Source of the DNA: Candidatus Epulonipiscium viviparus
GTDB taxonomy: Bacteria > Bacillota > Clostridia > Lachnospirales > Cellulosilyticaceae
NCBI RefSeq assembly: GCF_030708075.1
Contig: NZ_CP117982.1
Location: 2,075,513 to 2,139,512 of the forward strand
Direction: 5' to 3'
DNA length: 64,000 bases
The notes beneath the pieces were generated by a model. The model did not search any database. It was not told where the DNA came from and saw only the letters and a program-made list of their open reading frames with translations. The position numbers were made by a program, and so were the translations under genes. Each line of letters opens with the position of its first letter. The stretch's first letter is position 1. Positions 16,457-25,700 of the stretch are shown here, in pieces.

Positions 16457-17665
16457 ATGTCAAAAGTTTATATTGTTGAAGCCAAGAGAAGTGCAATCGG
16501 AAAATTTTTGGGCAGTTTGTCTACTGTTTCAGCAGGGGATCTTGCAGGTCAAGTTATAAAAGCAACATTGAATAATCTAGATATCGATAAAGCAAAAATT
16601 GATGAAGTTATTCTCGGAAATGTTATATCGGCAGGGCAAGGGCAAGGCGTGGCGCGTCAGGCTTCAATTGCTGCAGGCATTCCGGCGGAGGTTCCGGCAT
16701 ATGCAGTCAATATGATTTGTGGAAGCGGAATGAAAACTGTTATGCTTGCTTATAATTCTATTAAGGCACAAGAGGCAAATTTGATTGTTGCAGGTGGTGT
16801 AGAAGTGATGAGCCAAATCCCGTTTGTAACTGATTCGCAAGCTCGATTGGGATACAAAATGGGTAATATAACTCTAAAAGATATCCTAATCACTGATGGA
16901 TTGACCGATGTATTTAACAACTATCATATGGGAATCACGGCAGAAAATATAGCCGATGAATACACCATTAATCGAGCTAAGCAAGATGCGTTTGCGATCG
17001 AGTCTCAAAAGCGTGCGATTTCGGCAATAGATACTGGCAAATTTAAGGATGAAATTGTACCGGTAGAAGTCGCAGTGCGTAAGGGAAGCTTTGTATTTGA
17101 TACAGATGAATATCCAAATCGAGCTACTTCTATTGAAGCATTATCAGGGCTTAGACCTGCCTTCAAAAAAGATGGCTCTGTAACTGCAGGCAATGCATCT
17201 GGCATCAATGATGGTGCAGCTATTATTGTAGTAGCGTCAGAGGCAGCAGTAAAAGAATATAATCTCAAGCCGTTAGTAGAAATTGTTGCAGTTGGCCAGG
17301 GCGGAGTTGCTCCAGAGGTTATGGGGCTTGGGCCTGTTCCTGCTGTTGTCAATGCTTTCGAAAAGTGTGATCTAACGCTTAAAAATATGGATTTAATTGA
17401 GCTAAATGAAGCATTCGCTGTTCAAGCGTTAGGTGTTATAACAGGTTTAAAACAGAATTTTGAAGATGTAGATGATGAATGGTTTAGCGAAAGAACAAAT
17501 GTAAATGGCGGAGCAATTGCTTTAGGGCACCCGCTTGGTGCGTCTGGGGCCAGAATTACTACTACTTTAATTTATGAGATGAAGAAACGTGGAGCGGAAT
17601 ATGGGCTGGCGGCGCTATGTATAGGTGGCGGAATGGGTACTGCTTTAATTCTCAAAAATGCTTAA
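16457..17665 (+). CDS. Acetyl-CoA C-acetyltransferase (thiolase)
   Basis: 402-residue type II thiolase that interconverts two acetyl-CoA with acetoacetyl-CoA and CoA. The catalytic triad is complete: Cys88 (NMICGSGM), His358 ([10 protein letters not shown]) and Cys388 (CIGGGMG). NEAFAVQAL around 317-325 is the conserved fourth motif. RBS CGGAGGAAG precedes the ATG. It is followed by both subunits of a CoA-transferase and an AtoE-type transporter, an ato-like set for interconverting acetoacetate, short-chain fatty acids and acetyl-CoA. It could also feed butyrate synthesis. Confidence 0.93.
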   Translation: MSKVYIVEAKRSAIGKFLGSLSTVSAGDLAGQVIKATLNNLDIDKAKIDEVILGNVISAGQGQGVARQASIAAGIPAEVPAYAVNMICGSGMKTVMLAYNSIKAQEANLIVAGGVEVMSQIPFVTDSQARLGYKMGNITLKDILITDGLTDVFNNYHMGITAENIADEYTINRAKQDAFAIESQKRAISAIDTGKFKDEIVPVEVAVRKGSFVFDTDEYPNRATSIEALSGLRPAFKKDGSVTAGNASGINDGAAIIVVASEAAVKEYNLKPLVEIVAVGQGGVAPEVMGLGPVPAVVNAFEKCDLTLKNMDLIELNEAFAVQALGVITGLKQNFEDVDDEWFSERTNVNGGAIALGHPLGASGARITTTLIYEMKKRGAEYGLAALCIGGGMGTALILKNA

Positions 17666-17696
17666 GGATACGAATATTGGTGAAAGGAAACTATAG

Positions 17697-18350
17697 ATGA
17701 AAATAATTGAAATTGATGAGTTAAAAAATCTAGTAAAAGATTCTATGACTGTAATGGTTAATGGTTTTATGGGCTGCGGAACTCCGCATAAAGTGATAGA
17801 TAAGTTGTTAGAGCTGGGGGTTAAAGATTTAACTTTAATTTGTAACGATACAGCTCTTGCTGATTATGGCGTGGGCAAAATGGTGACCCAAAAGCGATTT
17901 TCAAAAATACTAGCTTCTCATGTTGGATTAAATCCAGAAACTGCTAAACAACTTAATGCTAATGAAACAGAAGTTCATCTTATTCCGCAGGGAACGCTTG
18001 TAGAACGAATCCGAAGCGGCGGGGCTGGTCTGGGAGGATTTTTAACTCCAACAGGGCTTGGCACTGTGGCAGAAGAAGGAAAACAAATTATTGAAGTCGA
18101 TGGACAAAGCTATTTGCTAGAGCTCCCTCTAAGAGCCGATGTTGCATTGATCGGTGCGCACATTGTTGATAAAAAAGGCAATTGCTATTATAGAGGTTCA
18201 ACTAGAAATTTTGGTCCTGTTATGGCGACGGCCGCAGATGTCGTTATCGTAGAAGCAGATAAGATTGTAGAAGTAGGAGAGCTCACACCAGAAAGTATAG
18301 TGACTCCACACATTTTTGTAGACTATGTAATAGATGGAGGTGCAAACTAG
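17697..18350 (+). CDS. atoD: Acetoacetate/butyrate CoA-transferase, subunit A (AtoD/CtfA)
   Basis: 217-residue alpha subunit of a family I CoA-transferase, which moves CoA between acyl-CoA and free acids (acetate, butyrate, acetoacetate). Recognisable by VMVNGFMGCGTPHKVIDKL (about 19-37), the glycine-rich GGAGLGGFLTPTG (about 108-120) and RADVALIGAHIVDKKGN. It abuts subunit B directly (stop then ATG), as expected for a heteromeric enzyme. GAAAGGAAA precedes the start. Confidence 0.92.
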   Translation: MKIIEIDELKNLVKDSMTVMVNGFMGCGTPHKVIDKLLELGVKDLTLICNDTALADYGVGKMVTQKRFSKILASHVGLNPETAKQLNANETEVHLIPQGTLVERIRSGGAGLGGFLTPTGLGTVAEEGKQIIEVDGQSYLLELPLRADVALIGAHIVDKKGNCYYRGSTRNFGPVMATAADVVIVEADKIVEVGELTPESIVTPHIFVDYVIDGGAN

Positions 18351-18989
18351 ATGAAAGAATTTATCGCTAAACGTGTTGCAAAAGAACTTAAAGATGGTGA
18401 CGTCGTAAATTTGGGAATCGGTTTACCTACATTGGTAGTTAACTATTTGGAGCCTAATCAGGACATAACTTTTCAATCAGAAAACGGATTTATAGGAATT
18501 GGTCCCACTCCTCCAGAAGGAGAAGAAGATCTATATATAGTTAATGCAGGTGGAAAACCTGTAACCATCAATCAAGAAGGAGCATTTTTTGACAGTGCCA
18601 TGTCTTTTGCTATTATCCGAGGTGGGCATGTAGACGTAACCGTTTTGGGTGCGCTAGAAGTAGATGAAAAAGGAAATTTGGCAAATTGGATGATACCTGG
18701 AAAAATGGTGCCTGGAATGGGTGGCGCTATGGATTTGGTAGTTGGTGCAAAGCGAGTTATTGTTGCAATGGAACACACAAACAAAGGCCGAGCTAAAATT
18801 TTAAAAGAATGTACGCTCCCTTTGACTGCTAAAGGACAAGTGAATTTAATTATTACAGAGATGGGTGTCATAGAAGTTACGCCAGATGGATTGTTGCTAA
18901 GCGAAATTAATCCAGACTATACTGTAGAACAAGTTCAAGAAGCTACACAAGCGACGTTAATTATTAGTAAAAATTTAAAAGAAATGTAA
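18351..18989 (+). CDS. atoA: Acetoacetate/butyrate CoA-transferase, subunit B (AtoA/CtfB)
   Basis: 212-residue beta subunit carrying the catalytic glutamate, here Glu44 in [11 protein letters not shown], which forms the glutamyl-CoA intermediate. Other family motifs are [10 protein letters not shown] (20-29) and [17 protein letters not shown]. Its ATG follows the subunit A stop with no gap and is preceded by TGGAGG inside that gene, implying coupled translation. Complete in length. Confidence 0.93.
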   Translation: MKEFIAKRVAKELKDGDVVNLGIGLPTLVVNYLEPNQDITFQSENGFIGIGPTPPEGEEDLYIVNAGGKPVTINQEGAFFDSAMSFAIIRGGHVDVTVLGALEVDEKGNLANWMIPGKMVPGMGGAMDLVVGAKRVIVAMEHTNKGRAKILKECTLPLTAKGQVNLIITEMGVIEVTPDGLLLSEINPDYTVEQVQEATQATLIISKNLKEM

Positions 18990-18995
18990 TTTATG

Positions 18996-19024
18996 ATTGT
19001 GCCTTATTTAGTATAAGGTGCAAT
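18996..19024 (+). other. Intercistronic hairpin between atoA and the AtoE-like gene
   Basis: 12-bp arms ATTGTGCCTTAT (18996-19007) and ATAAGGTGCAAT (19013-19024) with two G-U pairs and a 5-base loop; no T-run. Confidence 0.6.
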
Positions 19025-19042
19025 TTACATAGGGGGGTTAAT

Positions 19043-20398
19043 ATGTTCAAAAAGTTTACCAACGGATGCGTAAATTTAGTACAAAGATATTTACCAGATC
19101 CATTTCTATTTTGCATAATGCTTACATTCATAATTTTTATATCGGGAATGGTCTTTACAAAACAAACTGCTATTGAGATGACAATGCATTGGGGTAATGG
19201 GTTTTGGAGCTTGCTAGCATTTACTATGCAAATGGCATTGGTATTGGTGTTGGGAACCGCTTTGGCAAATGCACCAATAATCAATAAAGCACTGGTTGTT
19301 TTGGCCAAAATTCCCAAAAAACCTACAACTGCAATAATTTTAGTAACCGTGGTTTCAGCTCTTGCTTGTCTAATAAACTGGGGATTTGGGCTGGTAATAG
19401 GTGCCATTTTTGCAAAAGAAATAGCAAAGCAAGTTAAGAAAGTGGATTATAGACTTCTGATCGCAGCCGCTTATTCGGGATTTTTATTTTGGCACGCAGG
19501 TTTGTCTGGCTCGATTCCTTTATCGCTTGCATCTGGTGGTGAAGGGCTCGTAAAAGCAACGGCATCGGTGGTCTCTGCATCAGGAATTACAACTCAGGAT
19601 ACCATTTTTTCGTCAACGAATATTTTTATGGTTATATTTTTATTGATCACTATTCCTCTTTTAAATGCCGCAATGCATCCAGATCCAGATAAGGTAATAG
19701 TTATAGATCCAGCCTTACTAGCCGATGCGCCAGTTCCAGCAAAGCTAAATCGCAAAAATATGACTCCGGTAGAAAAACTCGAAAATTCTATGCTAGTTAC
19801 AATTCTTATATCGGTTCTAGGATTTGCGTATATCATAATATACTTTATAGAAAGAGGATTCAGTTTAAACCTTGATATTGTGAATTTGATATTTATGTTT
19901 GCTGGAATTTTGTTGCATAGGACACCCAGAAGATATTTAAATGCGCTAATGGATTCTACAAAAAGTGCAGGGCCGATATTGTTGCAGTTTCCATTCTATG
20001 CAGGTATTATGGGTATGATGAATGGAGCGAATATAGACGGTGTTTCGTTAGCGAGTCTAATTACCAATATGTTTGTAAATATAGCGAATAAATTTACGTT
20101 TCCTACGCTATCATTTTGGAGTGCAGGACTCTTAAACTTTTTTATTCCATCTGGTGGGGGGCAATGGGCTGTTCAGGCGCCAATCATGATGCCAGCCGGA
20201 AATTTACTCGGTGTAGATGCGGCAACAACCGCGATGTCTATTGCTTGGGGAGATGCGTGGACTAATATGTTGCAGCCGTTTTGGGCGTTGCCTGCATTGG
20301 GGATAGCCGGGCTTGGTGCAAAAGATATAATGGGATATTGCGTAGTTATATTATTATATTCTGGAGTTATTATTTCGCTGGGATTATTGATATTTTAA
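19043..20398 (+). CDS. atoE: Short-chain fatty acid transporter, AtoE family
   Basis: 451-residue membrane protein with about 10-12 hydrophobic segments. The AtoE pattern is clear: N-terminal RYLPDPFLFCIMLTF, then GFLFWHAGLSGSIPLSLAS (about 152-170) and FFIPSGGGQWAVQAPIM near residue 370. It presumably moves acetoacetate, butyrate or similar acids across the cytoplasmic membrane for the upstream CoA-transferase. RBS GGGGGG lies before the ATG. Direction of transport is not predictable. Confidence 0.9.
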   Translation: MFKKFTNGCVNLVQRYLPDPFLFCIMLTFIIFISGMVFTKQTAIEMTMHWGNGFWSLLAFTMQMALVLVLGTALANAPIINKALVVLAKIPKKPTTAIILVTVVSALACLINWGFGLVIGAIFAKEIAKQVKKVDYRLLIAAAYSGFLFWHAGLSGSIPLSLASGGEGLVKATASVVSASGITTQDTIFSSTNIFMVIFLLITIPLLNAAMHPDPDKVIVIDPALLADAPVPAKLNRKNMTPVEKLENSMLVTILISVLGFAYIIIYFIERGFSLNLDIVNLIFMFAGILLHRTPRRYLNALMDSTKSAGPILLQFPFYAGIMGMMNGANIDGVSLASLITNMFVNIANKFTFPTLSFWSAGLLNFFIPSGGGQWAVQAPIMMPAGNLLGVDAATTAMSIAWGDAWTNMLQPFWALPALGIAGLGAKDIMGYCVVILLYSGVIISLGLLIF

Positions 20399-20404
20399 AC
20401 AAGG

Positions 20405-20434
20405 AGCACTTCTGATACTGTCGGAGGTGCTTTC
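20405..20434 (+). terminator. Weak terminator or attenuator after the AtoE-like gene
   Basis: Arms AGCACTTCTGA (20405-20415) and TCGGAGGTGCT (20421-20431) pair over 11 bp with G-U pairs; only three T follow, so readthrough into the next genes is likely. Confidence 0.55.
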
Positions 20435-20455
20435 AATTTACATGGAGGTAAGCAA

Positions 20456-21418
20456 ATGATATATGGAATTATACTGATTATAGTTATAGTTGCTGTAGTT
20501 ATAGCAATTGTTATGATGGATTATTTGAGATTTACTGCATTGAGAAAACATAAAATAAAGAACTTATACAAAATGAAAACATCGCTAGGTAATATTGCGT
20601 ATATAGATTTAAACAGTACGGCTCCGAACGCAATACTATTTTGTACTAGTGCGACTCAGGCCATAGATGCCGTCTTTGCTTTTAGATGGTTAACCAAAAG
20701 TGAATACCGTATTATATGTATCGATCGACCGGCGATTGATTTGCCTAATTCATACATGATACATGCAGATATCTATCATGAGGTCTTGCAAGGTCTTGGT
20801 GTTACTCAAGTTGCTGTGTTTGGAGTATCTATGGGAGGGATAACTGCATTAGCGTATACCAAAAAATATGGTGCCACAGGCTTATTGCTATGGAGTGCAG
20901 TAACAAAAAAATGTACTGTTAACATAAAATCTGCAAATTCGTGGATCGGAAAACTTGTACGTTTTAATAAATGTAAAGATTTAACATCATATCTGCTAGT
21001 AATACTTGCTAGGGTGGCCCCAACAATTTTGCTGACAGAATTATTTGAGGCTGGTGCCGAAGTGATGAGAAAAGATTTAAAAATTATGGCAAAAACAGTA
21101 GCTCATAACAAGGAGTCAAAAGCCGAATTGATTGCAATGATGACATCTATGGCCCCAAAAAGTTTGATGTATGAAAAAATGATATGCGAGTTTGAGAGGG
21201 TAGTCACCTTAGAAGAGGATTGGTCATCGATAAGAACGCAGTGCCTAGCAATTTACTCGGCTTTGGATGCAAGTGTGTCATTAGATAATTTGACCTATAT
21301 AGAGCAAACGCTATCTAATATAGAAGCCAAAGTAATGACTGGTGCTGGGCACTATATTTGGTGGGGGTCAGATTATGCCAAAATTGAAAGTCTGAAATTT
21401 TTAAAGGAGTGTTTCTAA
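20456..21418 (+). CDS. Membrane-anchored alpha/beta hydrolase
   Basis: 320 residues: an N-terminal hydrophobic segment (about 3-21), then an alpha/beta-hydrolase fold. The nucleophile elbow GVSMGG places Ser125; the likely acid is in YSALDAS (about 268-274) and the base is His299 in GAGHYIW. These are the triad positions of esterases, lipases and related hydrolases; substrate unknown. It ends one base before the glycosyltransferase gene, so the two are co-translated and possibly act on the same lipid or glycolipid (inference). Confidence 0.75.
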   Translation: MIYGIILIIVIVAVVIAIVMMDYLRFTALRKHKIKNLYKMKTSLGNIAYIDLNSTAPNAILFCTSATQAIDAVFAFRWLTKSEYRIICIDRPAIDLPNSYMIHADIYHEVLQGLGVTQVAVFGVSMGGITALAYTKKYGATGLLLWSAVTKKCTVNIKSANSWIGKLVRFNKCKDLTSYLLVILARVAPTILLTELFEAGAEVMRKDLKIMAKTVAHNKESKAELIAMMTSMAPKSLMYEKMICEFERVVTLEEDWSSIRTQCLAIYSALDASVSLDNLTYIEQTLSNIEAKVMTGAGHYIWWGSDYAKIESLKFLKECF

Positions 21419-22666
21419 ATGAAAGTATTACTTATGTCAATAGGCACTAGAGGTGATTGCGAACCGTTTTTGGCAATCGCAAATCAATTAAAAAATAGAG
21501 GAGATGAAGTTATTTGCGTATTCCCTGAGCAATACAGATCTTTAGCGGAAGAAGAAAATTTTGAGTTTCATTCATTTGGAGCAGAGTTTGTAGAGTTGCT
21601 TAATAGCGATGAAGGACGTTATTTGATCGCTGGCAAAAATTCAGCAAAAAAGTTTAAAGCTACCTTGAAGTTATACAAATCATCGACTCCAATGCGAAAA
21701 AATTTGCTGGATATACAACATAAACTAATAGAAAGCATCGATCCAGACTGTATTATCTTTCATCCAAAAGTTATCTATCCTATTTCATGGAGTTTAAAAA
21801 CTGGAAAAAATATCGTACTTCTGTGTCCCGTACCGTGCGCTGTGCATCCAATTGAAGGGTTTGCAAGCATCGGAATTAATAAAAATTTGGGAAAATTATG
21901 CAATAAATGGAGCTATGATATTGTTAATTATATTATGGGAATGTCGCTAAAAACGGCTTCTAAGGCATACTTCGATAATGAGTATTCGACGAAGAGGCTA
22001 ACAAAAGCTCTCAAAGATGTAAAAATAATATACTCGGTTTCAAAAGCACTTATGGATTATCAAGAAGGATGGGGTGATAACATAAATATCGCTGGGTTTT
22101 TGGAGAGGGATAAAGTACACGCGTGGAGCATGCCAGATGGATTAGAATTGTTTTTAAGTCGCCATCCCAAAATAATATTAGTTACGTTTGGTAGCATGGT
22201 TAACATCGATCCAGAGCTCACCACCGCCATGGTTTTAGATGCGCTCAAAGAATGCAAAATTCCTGCTATTATAAACACTGCCGGAGGAGGTTTAGTTAAG
22301 CCCGCAGAACATGATGAAAAAAATATCTTCTTTACCGACAACATTCCATATGATTATATTTTACCACGAATGTACGCAACTATTCATCATGGCGGCGCCG
22401 GTACCACTCATTCATCTCTCAAATCTGGCTGCGCAACTATGGCAATTCCGCACGCTGTCGATCAACCGCTATGGAATCGCTGGATATACAACCTCGGTGT
22501 AGGCCCGCTAGGCGTTTCGATAAATAAATTATCAACAGCAATATTAAAGGAAAAACTGCTAGATTTATACAACACCTCGAGCTATAAGCAAAATGCTCTC
22601 AGGTTGAGCAAACAAATGAAAAACGATAACGACTATGAGCAATTGTACAACTTCATAATAAATTAA
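21419..22666 (+). CDS. GT1-type glycosyltransferase (UGT/MGT-like)
   Basis: 415-residue GT-B fold glycosyltransferase. The N-terminal acceptor domain starts MSIGTRGDCEPFLAIANQL, a hallmark of sterol/macrolide-type family 1 enzymes; the C-terminal donor domain has LVTFGSM (about 256) and HHGGAGTTHSSLKSGCATM (about 322-340) with IPHAVDQPLW, which bind the UDP- or TDP-sugar. It probably glycosylates a lipid or small hydrophobic acceptor. RBS AAGGAG lies within the end of the hydrolase gene. A 129-base gap follows before the giant repeat gene; the only structure seen there is a short AAGGG/CCCTT hairpin. Confidence 0.85.
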   Translation: MKVLLMSIGTRGDCEPFLAIANQLKNRGDEVICVFPEQYRSLAEEENFEFHSFGAEFVELLNSDEGRYLIAGKNSAKKFKATLKLYKSSTPMRKNLLDIQHKLIESIDPDCIIFHPKVIYPISWSLKTGKNIVLLCPVPCAVHPIEGFASIGINKNLGKLCNKWSYDIVNYIMGMSLKTASKAYFDNEYSTKRLTKALKDVKIIYSVSKALMDYQEGWGDNINIAGFLERDKVHAWSMPDGLELFLSRHPKIILVTFGSMVNIDPELTTAMVLDALKECKIPAIINTAGGGLVKPAEHDEKNIFFTDNIPYDYILPRMYATIHHGGAGTTHSSLKSGCATMAIPHAVDQPLWNRWIYNLGVGPLGVSINKLSTAILKEKLLDLYNTSSYKQNALRLSKQMKNDNDYEQLYNFIIN

Positions 22667-22795
22667 ATCATCAATTCATGGAAATTCAAGCAAAATTAGG
22701 AATTATGTACTAGGGATCGTGCTGTTGAAATGTGGTTATATTAAATACTAAGGGAAGATAGACCCCTTATAATGCATAGAATAGGAGGAAATTTG

Positions 22796-25700
22796 ATGTC
22801 GATACCACACATTTTAGCAGGGCTAGCACCATTGGCAGGTCAGGCCGGCGACGTTGGAGGCCCCGCAGTACTAGGGGGATCAGCAATCGCCGCTGCGGGG
22901 ATAGACATTCCCGAAATCAATGACATGAATACTAACAAAGAAAATGAAGATGAAAATGTAACATTTGATTTAGATGCGATAAACAATCTTGCGCCAGATG
23001 ATACAAACGAAATCAAGTCGCATACTCAACACAGCGCAGAAAACTTCATTGATTACGATGAAACTATCGCAGAAAATATTATAATGGTTGAAGATGCACC
23101 AGAAATAGCGATGATGGATTATGCGTCAGCCAAAGCCGATGCACCAGAAATAGCGATGATGGATTATGCGTCAGCCAAAGTCGATGCATCAGAAATGTCG
23201 AAGGTAGATCATGCGGCAGCCAAAGCCGATGCACCAGAAATAGCGACGGTTGATCATGCGGCAGCCAAAGTTGATGCACCAGAAATAGCGATGGTAGATC
23301 ATGCGGCAGCCAAAGACGATGCACCAGAAATAGCGATGATGGATTATGCGTCAGCCAAAGCCGATGCATCAGAAATGTCGATGGTAGATCATGCGTCAGC
23401 CAAAGTCGATGCATCAGAAATGTCGATGGCCGATCATGCGGCAGCCAAAGTTGATGCATCAGAAATGTCGAAGGTAGATCATGCGGCAGCTAAAGTTGAT
23501 GCACCAGAAATATCGATGGTAGATCATGCGGCAGCCAAAGTTGATGCGCCAGAAATGTCGATGGTAGATCATGCGGCAGCCAAAGTCGAAGCATCAGAAA
23601 TGTCGATGGCCGAAGTAGCAGATCAGGCAGTAGCCAAAGTTGATGCGTCAGAAATGATGATGGTTGAAGTAGCAGATCAGGCAGTAGCAAAAGTTGATGC
23701 ATCAGAAATGTCGCTGGTCGAAGTAAGCGTCAGGCAGACAAAGTTGATGCATCAGAAATGTCGTTGGTCGAAGTAGCAGATCAAGCAGTAGCCAAAGTCG
23801 ATGCGTCAGAAATGATGATAGCCGATCATGCGGCAGCCAAAGTCGATGCATCAGAAATGTCGATGGCCGATCATGCGGCAGACAAAGTTGATGCATCAGA
23901 AATATCGATGGTAGATCATGCGGCAGCAAAAGTTGATGCACCAGAAATAGCGATGGTAGATCATGCGGCAGCCGAAGTTGATGCGTCAGAAATGTCGATG
24001 GTAGATCATGCGGCAGCCAAAGTCGATGCATCAGAAATGTCGATGGTCGAAGTAGCAGAACAGGCAGTAGCCAAAGTTGATGCGTCAGAAATGTCGATGG
24101 TCGAAGTGGCAGATCAGGCAGTAGCCGAAGTTGATGCGTCAGAAATGATGATGGTTGAAGTAGCAGATCAGGCAGAAGCCAAAGTTGATGCATCAGAAAT
24201 GTCGATGGTCGAAGTAGCAGATCAGGCAGTAGACAAAGTAGATGCGTCAGAAATGGCATTGGTCGAAGTAGCAGATCAGGCAGTAGACAAAGTCGATGCG
24301 TCAGAAATGGTGATGGCAGATCATGCGGCAGACAAAGCCGATGCAGCAGAAATGTCGATGGCCGATCATGCGGCAGCCGAAGTTGATGCGTCAGAAGTGT
24401 CGATGGTAGATCATGCGGCAGCCAAAGTTGATGCACCAGAAATAGCGATGGTAGATCATGCGTCAGCCAAAGCCGATGCATCAGAAATAGCGATGGTAGA
24501 TCAGGCGGCAGCCAAAGTCGATGCATCAGAAATGTCGGTGGTAGATCATGCGGCAGACAAAGCCGATGCAGCAGAAATAGCGATGATGGATCATGCGTCA
24601 GCCAAAGCCGATGCACCAGAAATGTCGATGGTCGAAGTAGCAGATCAGGCAGTAGCCAAAGTTGATGCGTCAGAAATAGCGATGATGGATTAGGCAGATC
24701 AGGCAGTAGCAAAAGTTGATGCATCAGAAATGTCGATGGTCGAAGTAGCAGATCAAGCAGTAGCCAAAGTCGATGCACCAGAAATGGCATTGGTCGAAGT
24801 AGCAGATCAGGCAGCAGCCAAAGTCGATGCGTCAGAAATGGTGATGGCCGATCATGCGGCAGCCAAAGTCGATGCATCAGAAATATCGATGGTAGATCAT
24901 GCGTCAGCCAAAGCCGATGCACCAGAAATAGCGATGGTAGATCATGCGGCAGCCAAAGTAGATGCGTCAGAAATGATGAAGATCGAAGTAGCAGATCAGG
25001 CAGAAGCCAAAGTCGATGCACCAGAAATATCGATGGTAGATCATGCGTCAGCCAAAGCCGATGCACCAGAAATAGCGACGGTTGATCATGCGGCAGCCAA
25101 AGACGATGCACCAGAAATAGCGACGGTTGATCATGCGGCAGCCAAAGACGATGCACCAGAAATAGCGACGGTTGATCATGCGGCAGCCAAAGTCGATGCA
25201 TCAGAAATAGCGATGGTAGATCATGCGGCAGCCAAAGTTGATGCGTCAGAAATGTCGATGGTAGATCATGCGGCAGCCAAAGCTGATGCACCAGAAATAG
25301 CGATGGTAGATCATGCGTCAGCCAAAGTTGATGCGTCAGAAATGTCGATGGTAGATCATGCGTCAGCCAAAGCCGATGCACCAGAAATAGCGACGGTTGA
25401 TCATGCGGCAGCCAAAGTTGATGCACCAGAAATGGCATTGGTCGAAGTGTGATCAGGCAGTAGCCAAAGTGATGCATCAGAAATGTCGATGGTCGAAGTA
25501 GCAGATCAAGCAGTAGCCAAAGTAGATGCATCAGAAATATCGATGGCGAAGTAGCCGATCAGGCAGAGCCAAAGTCGATGCATCAGAAATGTCGATGGTC
25601 GAAGTAGCAGATCAGGCAGTAGCCAAAGCCGATGCATCAGAAATGTCGATGGCCGATCATGCGGCAGCCAAAGTCGATGCACCAGAAATGTCGATGGTAG

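Noticed and set aside
23702-25531. 609-codon open frame on the minus strand (Leu/His/Pro-rich repeats)
   Set aside because: It is the complement of the plus-strand repeat; no ribosome site, and the head, tail, RBS and terminator all support the plus strand.
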